Source of the DNA: Candidatus Omnitrophota bacterium
GTDB lineage: Bacteria; Omnitrophota; Gorgyraeia; Aquiviventales; Aquiviventaceae
DNA length: 7,715 bases
Assembly: GCA_016206725.1 (NCBI GenBank)
Contig: JACQRA010000113.1
Span: 1 to 7,715 of the forward strand
Reading direction: 5' to 3'
Shown here: positions 1 through 6,060 of the stretch, piece by piece
How positions within the stretch are numbered: the stretch's first letter is position 1
Layout of the letters: each line of letters starts with the position of its first letter
Made by a program: the position numbers and the translations under genes
The notes under the pieces: generated by a model
Database searches by the model: none
Told to the model about the DNA's origin: nothing
The model's input: the letters and a program-made list of their open reading frames with translations, nothing else

Positions 1-398
1 CCCATCACCCCGTTCATCTGCATTGGGACGTCATCCTGACCTCGTTGACTGCCGTGGCCATCGGCGGTGGACTGGCGTGGTTGATGTATGCCAAGCACGC
101 GATCTCAGCCGAAGCCATGGCGCAGCGGTTTGCGCCCCTCCACCGCTTCCTGGTGCGCCGCTATCGCCTTGATGAGCTGTACGCCTGGTACGTCGAGACG
201 ATTCAGCAACGGATCATCGCCGGCGCCTGTGCCCTCTTCGAGCGGTGGGTTATCATCGACTTCGCCGTCAACGGCACCGCCCGGCTCACCAAAACCGCCG
301 GCCACGTGATTCGATACTGCCAGACCGGAAAAATCCAAACGTACGTGCTGGTGTTTTTCGCCGGCGTGGTCGCGCTGCTCTGCATGGTGGTTAAATGA
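1..398 (+). CDS. nuoL: NADH-quinone oxidoreductase subunit L (NuoL), C-terminal fragment
   Basis: This is the last ~131 codons of a complex I proton-pumping subunit. The reading frame (from base 3) is open to the window start, so the 5' part lies outside. The fragment reads a hydrophobic helix, then a long amphipathic stretch containing RRYRLDELYAWYV, ERWVIIDFAVNG and RYCQTGKIQTYV, and ends in a hydrophobic helix (VLVFFAGVVALLCMVV). 'Y.lDELY', 'iD..VNG' and 'QTGk.Q.Y' are typical of the NuoL C-terminus. In known structures this part forms the lateral helix HL, which runs along the membrane arm and is closed by TM16. The pump residues of NuoL lie upstream and cannot be checked. The TGA stop overlaps the nuoM ATG (ATGA), so the two genes are probably translationally coupled. 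A TTG at 45 is not a credible start, because similarity-like sequence and an open frame continue upstream of it. Confidence 0.93.
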   Translation, partial: HHPVHLHWDVILTSLTAVAIGGGLAWLMYAKHAISAEAMAQRFAPLHRFLVRRYRLDELYAWYVETIQQRIIAGACALFERWVIIDFAVNGTARLTKTAGHVIRYCQTGKIQTYVLVFFAGVVALLCMVVK

Positions 399-1939
399 GT
401 GCCGCGTTGTTGCTGATCTTGCTCTCTCCTGCGATCGGCGCGCTGGCGCTGTTGCTCGTCCCGCAGCAACGGGTGGACTGGGTTCGCCGCATCGCCGTCG
501 CGTCCATGACGGTCGCGCTCGGCATGGCGCTGTGGCTCGTCACCCACTATGACCGCAGCGCGGGCGGCTACCAGTTCCAGGTGCATCTGCCGTGGATGCA
601 GAGTCTCGGGATTGGATTTCATCTCGGCGTTGACGGGATCAGCGTGGTCCTCGTTCTGCTGCACGCGCTGTGCGCGTTTGCCGGGGTCCTGATCTCCTAC
701 GCCGTCAAGCAGCGCGTCAAGGAGTACTACATCTTTTATCTGGTGCTCATCACCGGCGTCTTCGGCGTGTTCCTCTCGCTGGATCTGTTTTTCTTCTACT
801 TCTTCTACGAGATGGCCGTAATCCCCATGTATCCCCTCATCGGCATCTGGGGCAGCGACACGAAGGAAGGCGGCGTGGTGCGCTTCTCCAAAGAATACGC
901 CGCGATGAAGCTGACGATTTACCTGACCTCCGGCGCGGTCGTGGCACTCATCGGCCTGTTGTGGCTGTATACCATTTCCGGGCTGCGGAGCTTTGATCTC
1001 GTGGCGCTGGAACAGCATCTGATCGCCAATCCGCTACCCGCCTCGCTGCAGGGGTGGATCTTCCCCCTGCTTGCGATCGGTTTCGGCGTCATCGCCCCCA
1101 TGTGGCCGCTGCATAGCTGGTCGCCCATCGGTCATGCCGCGGCCCCATCCGCCGTGAGCATGCTGCATGCGGCCGTGCTGATGAAACTCGGTTCCTACGC
1201 CATCCTCCGCCTCGCGATCACGCTCCTGCCGCAGGGGGCGCAGATGTGGATGCCGTGGATCGCGGGACTGTGCACGATGAATATCATCTATGGCGGGCTC
1301 GTCGCGATGTCCCAAAAGGACTTGAAGTTCATCATCGGCTATTCGTCATCGAGCCACATGGGCTATGTGTTGTTGGGTTTGGCGGCCTTGACCCCGCTCG
1401 CCCTCAACGGCGCCGTGCTGCTCATGTTCGCGCACGGCATCATGACCGCCTTGGCCTTCGCCCTCGTCGGGCACATCTACGACGAAGCGCACACCCGTTC
1501 GCTGCCGGAGTTGGGCGGTCTGGCCAAACGGCTGCCCTTTCTCGCGACGTGCGGAGTGATCGCCGCCATGGCCTCGAGCGGCCTGCCCGGGTTTGCAAAT
1601 TTCGTCGCGGAGCTGCTGGTCATCCTGGGTTCGTGGGACCGCTACCGCCTGCAAGCGATCCTCGCAATGCTCGGCATTGTGATCACGTCGGTCTACATGC
1701 TGCGGATGGTCCGTGGCGTGTTCTTCGGCAACCTGCCATTGGCTTTGGCTCACACCCGCGATGCCTCGACGCCATTCGCTCGACTGCCCTATGTGGCGCT
1801 GATTGCGGCCCTACTCCTGGTGGGATGTTGGCCGGCGCCGCTTGTGCGATTGATTGATGTCTCGACACGGCCGCTCATCGCTCGCACCATCCAACCCGCT
1901 CCCCAAGAACTGCGCATCGCATCTGAGTTGCCCAGATGA
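395..1939 (+). CDS. nuoM: NADH-quinone oxidoreductase subunit M (NuoM), divergent TM7 type
   Basis: This is a 514-residue polytopic membrane protein, the usual NuoM length, and one of three antiporter-like proton channels in the complex I membrane arm. Recognisable segments are FFYFFYEMAVIPMYPLIG (~133-150) with the TM5 glutamate Glu139; PLHSWSPIGHAAAPSAVSML (~238-257) followed by VLMKLGSYAILR with the TM8 lysine Lys264; KDLKFIIGYSSSSHMGYVLL (~308-327); and SSGLPGFANFVAELLVILGS (~394-413) with the TM12 glutamate Glu406. Two features are odd. The usual TM7 lysine (E. coli Lys234, in an 'AVKMP' context) aligns by eye to Ile233 in 'GVIAP', and the usual 'WLPDAH' is 'WSPIGH'. The start ATG overlaps the nuoL stop, with a weak GGTGG upstream. 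The gene ends in an ATGA overlap with nuoN. The assignment to NuoM rather than NuoL rests on length, the position before nuoN and the Glu at TM12. Confidence 0.95.
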   Translation: MSAALLLILLSPAIGALALLLVPQQRVDWVRRIAVASMTVALGMALWLVTHYDRSAGGYQFQVHLPWMQSLGIGFHLGVDGISVVLVLLHALCAFAGVLISYAVKQRVKEYYIFYLVLITGVFGVFLSLDLFFFYFFYEMAVIPMYPLIGIWGSDTKEGGVVRFSKEYAAMKLTIYLTSGAVVALIGLLWLYTISGLRSFDLVALEQHLIANPLPASLQGWIFPLLAIGFGVIAPMWPLHSWSPIGHAAAPSAVSMLHAAVLMKLGSYAILRLAITLLPQGAQMWMPWIAGLCTMNIIYGGLVAMSQKDLKFIIGYSSSSHMGYVLLGLAALTPLALNGAVLLMFAHGIMTALAFALVGHIYDEAHTRSLPELGGLAKRLPFLATCGVIAAMASSGLPGFANFVAELLVILGSWDRYRLQAILAMLGIVITSVYMLRMVRGVFFGNLPLALAHTRDASTPFARLPYVALIAALLLVGCWPAPLVRLIDVSTRPLIARTIQPAPQELRIASELPR

Positions 1940-3354
1940 ATTGGCATACCGTCGCTCTTGAATTAGGCCTGTGCGGGTGGATTGCCGTCTTGCTCATCGG
2001 AGACCTCATGGCCTCGCCCGCGCGCCGCACCGTCCTACTGGGACGACTCGCCACGTTGGGAGTGTTGGTTCTCGCTGGAGTCTTGTGGTGGCAACGCGGC
2101 GTGGTGGGAGCGGCGTTCGATCCCATGTTCGTTCTGGACCGATTCGCCTACACGTTCAAATGGTTGTTCCTCGTCACAGCACTCGTCGTGGTCCTGATGA
2201 TCCGGCTCTTCGCCGGCAGTCTGTCGTCCCGCCTTGGCGAATTCTATCTGTTGATCTTCTCCGCCCTGCTCGGCGCCTTCGTGCTCGCCTCCGCCACGGA
2301 TCTGCTGCTACTCTTCGTGGGGCTTGAGCTGATGACGTTCTCGTTGTACGTCATGTCCGCGTATGTCAAAACCGACCCCCGATCGATCGAAGCCGGCATG
2401 AAGTATCTCATCATGGGCTCGATCTCCTCCGGCTTCCTCATCTACGGGGTGAGCTTGCTCTACGGGGCTGCCGGCGGCACGAGCTTCGAGGCTCTCCGTC
2501 AACTCATGGCCGGCGCTCCAGTCAACGGGACGACCGCGGCAGGACTGCTGCTCGTCATGGCGGGCCTGGGATTCAAGATCGCGGCCGTGCCGTTTCATCT
2601 GTGGGTGCCTGATGTGTATGAAGGGGCCCCGACACCGGTCGTTGCGTTCTTGTCGGTCGGCTCCAAAATGGCGGGGGCGGTTGCGCTGTTGCGCTTGCTC
2701 TATGCGGCTTGTCTTCCGGCTCACGCCCTGTGGGGCGGAATCCTCGCCGTTCTCTCGGCCGCGACGATGCTCTATGGCAATTTGGCGGCCATCCCGCAGA
2801 CGAACATCAAGCGGCTGCTGGGCTACTCCTCAATCGGTCACGCCGGGTATTTGTTGATGGGACTGTCAACCGCTACCCCCTTTGGCGCGCAGGCTGTCGG
2901 CATGTACCTTCTCGCGTATCTCGTCAGCAACCTGACCGCCTTCTTGGTCGTCGTCATCGTCTCGCAAGCCATTGGCACCGATAATCTGGATGGCTACAAC
3001 GGCTTGTCCCGCCGCTCACCGCTGCTGGCGGCGTCCTTGTTCATCGCCCTGCTGTCCCTGGCGGGCGTGCCTCCGCTGGCCGGTTTCGTGGGGAAGCTCT
3101 TCGTGCTGCTCGCAACGGTCGAGATCGAACGGTTGTGGCTTGTCGCCATCGGCGCGATCAACGTCGCGATCTCACTCTACTACTACCTGATGGTGGTGCG
3201 GCGCATGTATCTCCTCACACCATCGGCGTCTCAGCCCATTGCCGTCTCTGGCCTCAGCCGGACCGTCCTGTTGCTGCTGCTCCTCGGCATCGTCGCCATC
3301 GGCACCTTCCAAGAGCCCTTCCTCCGCCTCATCTCCTCCGCTGTGGTCTTCTAA
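1936..3354 (+). CDS. nuoN: NADH-quinone oxidoreductase subunit N (NuoN)
   Basis: This 472-residue multi-spanning protein is the third antiporter-like subunit of complex I. Unlike the adjacent NuoM it keeps all expected pump residues: TM5 Glu131 in LLLLFVGLELMTFSLYVMSA; TM7 Lys214 in GLGFKIAAVPFHLWVPDVYE; TM8 Lys244 in VGSKMAG; and TM12 Lys387 in LAGVPPLAGFVGKLFVLL (NuoN has Lys here where NuoM has Glu). NIKRLLGYSSIGHAGYLLMG (~290-309) is also characteristic. The ATG overlaps the nuoM stop as ATGA, consistent with a coupled L-M-N transcript. The length matches the family (about 470-490). No hairpin terminator is visible after the stop. The next promoter-like element begins only 7 bp downstream, so read-through into the next gene is possible. 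Confidence 0.96.
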   Translation: MNWHTVALELGLCGWIAVLLIGDLMASPARRTVLLGRLATLGVLVLAGVLWWQRGVVGAAFDPMFVLDRFAYTFKWLFLVTALVVVLMIRLFAGSLSSRLGEFYLLIFSALLGAFVLASATDLLLLFVGLELMTFSLYVMSAYVKTDPRSIEAGMKYLIMGSISSGFLIYGVSLLYGAAGGTSFEALRQLMAGAPVNGTTAAGLLLVMAGLGFKIAAVPFHLWVPDVYEGAPTPVVAFLSVGSKMAGAVALLRLLYAACLPAHALWGGILAVLSAATMLYGNLAAIPQTNIKRLLGYSSIGHAGYLLMGLSTATPFGAQAVGMYLLAYLVSNLTAFLVVVIVSQAIGTDNLDGYNGLSRRSPLLAASLFIALLSLAGVPPLAGFVGKLFVLLATVEIERLWLVAIGAINVAISLYYYLMVVRRMYLLTPSASQPIAVSGLSRTVLLLLLLGIVAIGTFQEPFLRLISSAVVF

Positions 3355-3360
3355 AAATTA

Positions 3361-3389
3361 TTGACAACAGCGAGCGCGATTGTTACTGT
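3361..3389 (+). promoter_or_regulatory. Putative sigma-70-type promoter with extended -10
   Basis: A perfect -35 hexamer TTGACA (3361-3366) is followed by 17 bp and TACTGT (3384-3389, 3 of 6 matches to TATAAT). TG at 3381-3382 is placed correctly for an extended -10. It lies in an AT-richer patch just after the nuoN stop and points into the barrel gene. A start site 7 bp after the -10 would fall at about 3396, on the GTG of that gene. This is motif evidence only; the -10 core is weak and the lineage's sigma preference is unknown. Confidence 0.5.
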
Positions 3390-3395
3390 TCCTGT

Positions 3396-4271
3396 GTGAA
3401 CTCGCGCAAATTCCTTCTGGTTGTTTCTGCCGTGTGGCTGACACTTGGGGCGTGGACTCCAAGAGGCAGCGCCGATTCCCTTCCGGACTTCGTCGAACAT
3501 TGGGAGTTCGCCTGGAACGTTGACGAAGACCAAGGTCCCAATTTCATCCTCGACCCCATCGTTCCCCTCTATCGCGATCCCTCCGACGATCGTGTTGCCT
3601 TCGTCGAACCCCGCCTGAGCCTGGCCAACAGTGAATGGCTCCTCAATCTCGGCACCGGCGTGCGTCAGCTCGTCCTCAACCGCTCCTGGCTGCTGGGCGC
3701 CAACATGTTCTACGACTACGAAACGCAGTATTCCCATTACCGCCTGGGTTGGGGCATCGAAGCGTTGAGCTCCTACGCGGAGTTCCGCTCCAATTATTAC
3801 CTGGCGCTCTCCCAGGAGCGGCTCGTTGAGGAAGTGATCGGGGTCTCCCAACGATTCCAAGAGGCGGTGAACGGCTACGATTTCGAGATCGGCGGGCCTA
3901 TCCCGTATTATTCGCGCCTCAAACTGTTCGGTGGGTTCAACTGGTGGAACTTTGAGAAGTTCGACAACCGCTACGGCTGGACCTTGCGGGCGGAGTACAA
4001 GCCGGTGCCGTTTGTCGTCATTGATGGAACAGTCCAAGACCACACCAAGAGCAACGTTGACTGGGGGTTGAAGGTGGCTTTCCGCATCCCCTTCGGCGGC
4101 AACACCGCGCCGGAGAAGATGCGTCCACCGATGGCGTTTGATGCGGCGATTGTTCCGGAGAGCGACGCGAGCGAGTTCCTCTGGAGCCTGGTCGAGCGGC
4201 ACCACGAGATCGTGGTGGAGCAGCGCTTGACAACAGGCTCGGTTACCGTCGAAGTGGCCCGAGGGACCTGA
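3396..4271 (+). CDS. Inverse autotransporter (intimin/invasin-type) beta-barrel protein lacking a passenger
   Basis: This is a 291-residue predicted outer-membrane protein. From GTG 3396 the N-terminus is a good Sec signal peptide (NSRK, then FLLVVSAVWLTLGAW, with cleavage probably after GSA at about residue 26). Residues ~48-235 align by eye with the intimin/invasin translocator barrel: an ILDPIVPLYR segment; GVRQLV then LLGANMFYDYETQYSHYRLG (~99-118); IEALSSYAEFRSNYYLALS (~121-139); YDFEIGGPIPYYSRLKLFGG (~161-180); AEYKPVPFVVIDGTV (~199-213); and a last strand VDWGLKVAFRIPFGG (~221-235). LVERHHEIVVEQRL (~265-278) matches the conserved post-barrel linker (intimin LVQRNNNIILEY). In family members Ig-like passenger domains follow here; in this protein only ~13 residues remain before the stop. 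GTG 3396 is chosen because it gives the complete signal peptide; upstream the frame only runs into nuoN. No Shine-Dalgarno is visible. The 3' end overlaps the next gene by one base. Confidence 0.82.
   Translation: MNSRKFLLVVSAVWLTLGAWTPRGSADSLPDFVEHWEFAWNVDEDQGPNFILDPIVPLYRDPSDDRVAFVEPRLSLANSEWLLNLGTGVRQLVLNRSWLLGANMFYDYETQYSHYRLGWGIEALSSYAEFRSNYYLALSQERLVEEVIGVSQRFQEAVNGYDFEIGGPIPYYSRLKLFGGFNWWNFEKFDNRYGWTLRAEYKPVPFVVIDGTVQDHTKSNVDWGLKVAFRIPFGGNTAPEKMRPPMAFDAAIVPESDASEFLWSLVERHHEIVVEQRLTTGSVTVEVARGT
4261..4264 (+). promoter_or_regulatory. Shine-Dalgarno-like GAGG before the secreted-protein gene
   Basis: GAGG lies at the end of the barrel gene, 6 nt before ATG 4271 and 9 nt before the next in-frame ATG at 4274. 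Both spacings are workable, so the site does not decide between the two starts. It supports initiation at this TGATG stop/start junction and therefore translational coupling to the barrel gene. Confidence 0.45.
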
Positions 4272-4858
4272 TGATGACAACGCGTCGCTGTAGAACCCTC
4301 TTAGGACTTTTGACCGTCGTCCTCTGGTTTCTCGCGATGGGTCCTGCGCAGGCCGCCTCCGGCGATGCGGACGGCACGTACCAGGTGACCATCACCAAGC
4401 TTGAGCTGTCCACGGATGGCACGACGTTCGTCACCGTCTTCGAAGGCAGCCAGGCGATCAACATCGCCGCGGCCAACGCCGGAGCGGTCGCCGCCGGATT
4501 GGTGAGCGGTGTCACGCTCGCGGCGGGAACCTACACCACGGTGCGCGCCACGCTCGGCGCCAATCTCCTCGCCAAGGGCTATGTCAATAACGGGGCGGAT
4601 ACCATCTACACGAATAATTCGGCCAACGGCTCCACAACGAACAGCGGGGTGAACAACACTCCGGGCGCCGACTACGCGATCTCCACCTACACCATCCCTT
4701 CGGCGAACCGAACGAATACGATGACCGGCCTGTCGTTCATCGTCCAGCCCGGCGTCAGCAAGACGGTCAAGGTCAGCTTCGATACTTCCGGCGTCCTCTC
4801 CATCTCGAACGGCGTCATCATCCCAGGCGCTCCCTCCGTTACCTCCTCGGCAAGTTAA
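4271..4858 (+). CDS. Small secreted beta-rich protein, DUF4382-like in outline, function unknown
   Basis: This is a 195-residue protein with a clear Sec signal peptide: MMTTRRCR basic start, LLGLLTVVLWFLAMG core, and AQA|AS cleavage at about residue 28. There is no lipobox, and the only Cys is in the signal peptide. The mature ~167 residues look like a beta-sandwich: YQVTITKLELSTDGTTFVTV (~37-56), then VTLAAGTYTTVRATLGANLL (~81-100), a central Asn/Thr/Ser-rich stretch (~105-150), and LSFIVQPGVSKTVKVSFDTS (~154-173). The 'itklels.DG ... l.aGtYt.vR..l' layout resembles DUF4382-type extracellular domains, but I cannot confirm membership. No membrane anchor or sorting signal is visible. The start overlaps the upstream barrel stop by one base (TGATG), so the two are probably made together. 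Inference: a periplasmic or surface protein that may work with the barrel, possibly standing in for its missing passenger. The start could be 4271 or 4274. Confidence 0.75.
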   Translation: MMTTRRCRTLLGLLTVVLWFLAMGPAQAASGDADGTYQVTITKLELSTDGTTFVTVFEGSQAINIAAANAGAVAAGLVSGVTLAAGTYTTVRATLGANLLAKGYVNNGADTIYTNNSANGSTTNSGVNNTPGADYAISTYTIPSANRTNTMTGLSFIVQPGVSKTVKVSFDTSGVLSISNGVIIPGAPSVTSSAS

Positions 4859-4867
4859 CGAAACCAC

Positions 4868-5977
4868 ATGGCTGACATTGACGCGCTGCTCATCGCAGCG
4901 AGGGACAACCACGCCAGCGACTTGCACCTGACGACCGGCTCACCACCCCTGTTGCGCATTCACGGCGAGCTCAAACCTATCGAGCAGGTCGGGCCGATCG
5001 CGGCTGAGGTCGCTCAAGCGTTGATCGAACAGATCATGACGCCGGAGCAGAAGCAGCGCTGGTACGAGCACCACGACGTGGATTTCTCCTACGAAATCGC
5101 CGACGCCGGGCGCTTCCGCGTCAACGCCTTTTTCCAGCGGCAAGGCCCTGGAGCGGTCTTCCGTCACATCCCCTTCGAGATCAAGAATCTCCAACAGTTG
5201 GGCCTGCCCCAACAGATTCTCCAATTTGCCAACTACCGCTCAGGGTTGGTCTTGGTGACGGGGGCCACGGGAAGCGGCAAGAGCACCACCCTCGCCGCCA
5301 TCATTGACCACATCAACGCGAAGCGGCACGATCACATCATCACCATCGAAGATCCGATCGAGTTCGTCCATCCCAACAAAGGCTGCTTGGTCAACCAACG
5401 CGAGGCGGGCGTGCATACGGATTCCTTCGCCACCGCCCTGCGGGCAGCACTCCGGGAAGATCCGGATGTGATCCTGGTGGGGGAGATGCGGGATTTGGAA
5501 ACGATTGAGCTGGCACTCACGGCGGCCGAGACCGGTCACCTGGTCTTTGGCACGCTGCACACCAACAGCGCCGCCGACACGGTGGACCGCATCATCAACG
5601 TCTTCCCGGTCAATCAGCAGCCGCAGATCCGACAGGTGCTCTCGACCGCGCTGATCGGTGTCGTCTCGCAAGAGCTACTCAAGCGCGCGGATGGCCAGGG
5701 ACGCATCGCAGCTATCGAGCTCATGCTGGTCAACACGGCGATTGCGAACCTCATCCGCGAGGGCAAGACCTTCCAGATTCCCTCGATGATCCAAACCGCC
5801 AAGAAGGAAGGGATGCAAACGCTGGATCAGTGCCTGCAGACGATGGTCCAGGAAGGCAAAATCACGAAGGACGAAGCCCTCCAACACGCCCACCAAAAAG
5901 ACCTCTTCGGGGGAGAGACCGCCCAACAAGCCTCACAGGGTGTCGGCAACTTCTCCACCTACCAAATCGCCAAATAA
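4868..5977 (+). CDS. pilT: Type IV pilus retraction ATPase PilT
   Basis: This is a 369-residue cytoplasmic hexameric AAA-like ATPase of the PilT/GspE secretion superfamily, which powers pilus depolymerisation (twitching, DNA uptake). Visible elements in order are: SDLHLTTGSPPLLRIHGEL (~17-35, PAS-like N-domain); GRFRVNAFFQRQGPGAVFRH (~81-100); Walker A GATGSGKST (132-140); Asp box ITIEDPIEF (158-166); Walker B-type VILVGEMRD (201-209); His box HLVFGTLHTNSAADT (224-238); and the PilT C-terminal motif as AIANLIREGK (291-300), where the well-studied PilTs read AIRNLIRE. The length is slightly above the usual ~345-370, with a ~25-residue low-complexity tail. ATG 4868 is the only likely start, since an in-frame TAA ends the upstream gene 9 nt before. 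No clear Shine-Dalgarno is seen. It appears to be the third gene of the barrel/secreted-protein run. No other pil genes are in the window. PilU is less likely, given the motif set. Confidence 0.95.
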   Translation: MADIDALLIAARDNHASDLHLTTGSPPLLRIHGELKPIEQVGPIAAEVAQALIEQIMTPEQKQRWYEHHDVDFSYEIADAGRFRVNAFFQRQGPGAVFRHIPFEIKNLQQLGLPQQILQFANYRSGLVLVTGATGSGKSTTLAAIIDHINAKRHDHIITIEDPIEFVHPNKGCLVNQREAGVHTDSFATALRAALREDPDVILVGEMRDLETIELALTAAETGHLVFGTLHTNSAADTVDRIINVFPVNQQPQIRQVLSTALIGVVSQELLKRADGQGRIAAIELMLVNTAIANLIREGKTFQIPSMIQTAKKEGMQTLDQCLQTMVQEGKITKDEALQHAHQKDLFGGETAQQASQGVGNFSTYQIAK

Positions 5978-6003
5978 CGAAGCCTTGTCTTCCCGCCAGC
6001 GTA

Positions 6004-6053
6004 AGATCAGGGACACAAAACAAGTTCTAAAAATTGGTTTGTGTCCCTGATTT
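6004..6053. repeat. Strong imperfect palindrome between convergent genes (REP-like or bidirectional terminator)
   Basis: The arm ATCAGGGACACAAA (6006-6019) pairs perfectly with TTTGTGTCCCTGAT (6038-6051), 14 bp. After one A/G mismatch (6020/6037), CAA (6021-6023) pairs with TTG (6034-6036), leaving a 10-nt loop (6024-6033). An outer G-T wobble and an A-T pair extend the stem to 6004/6053. It fills most of the 83-bp gap between pilT and nuoI. Neither strand has a real U-tract after the stem, so it is not a textbook intrinsic terminator. The GGGACACAAA arm resembles palindromes left by REP-associated (Y1/RAYT) transposases, but that is a resemblance from memory only. Confidence 0.7.
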
Positions 6054-6060
6054 CCAGACC

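Noticed and set aside
788..812. Near-tandem TTCTTCTAC units in nuoM
   Set aside because: They are explained by the conserved FFYFFYE protein motif using the same codons; not an independent repeat.
203..1018. Long - strand open frame (271 codons) opposite nuoL/nuoM
   Set aside because: Its product is Gln/His/Arg/Asp-rich without domains, as expected from the antisense of GC-rich membrane-protein codons; the + strand frames are clear nuo genes.
3135..3395. Upstream extension of the barrel gene frame into nuoN
   Set aside because: The added residues are out-of-frame nuoN translation, and they would bury the signal peptide internally.
3351..4280. Long - strand open frame (309 codons) covering the barrel gene
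   Set aside because: It has no signal, motif or initiation context and overlaps the barrel gene fully, whereas the + strand product matches the inverse-autotransporter family and has a signal peptide.
4301..4927. - strand open frame (208 codons) across the secreted-protein gene
   Set aside because: Arg/Gly/Asp-rich antisense shadow; the + strand frame has a signal peptide and coupling to its neighbours.
3349..6035. Shared TTCTAAAAATT at 3349-3359 and in the palindrome loop (6025-6035), considered as a repeat pair
   Set aside because: An 11-base match is expected by chance in a window of this size, and there is no flanking similarity.
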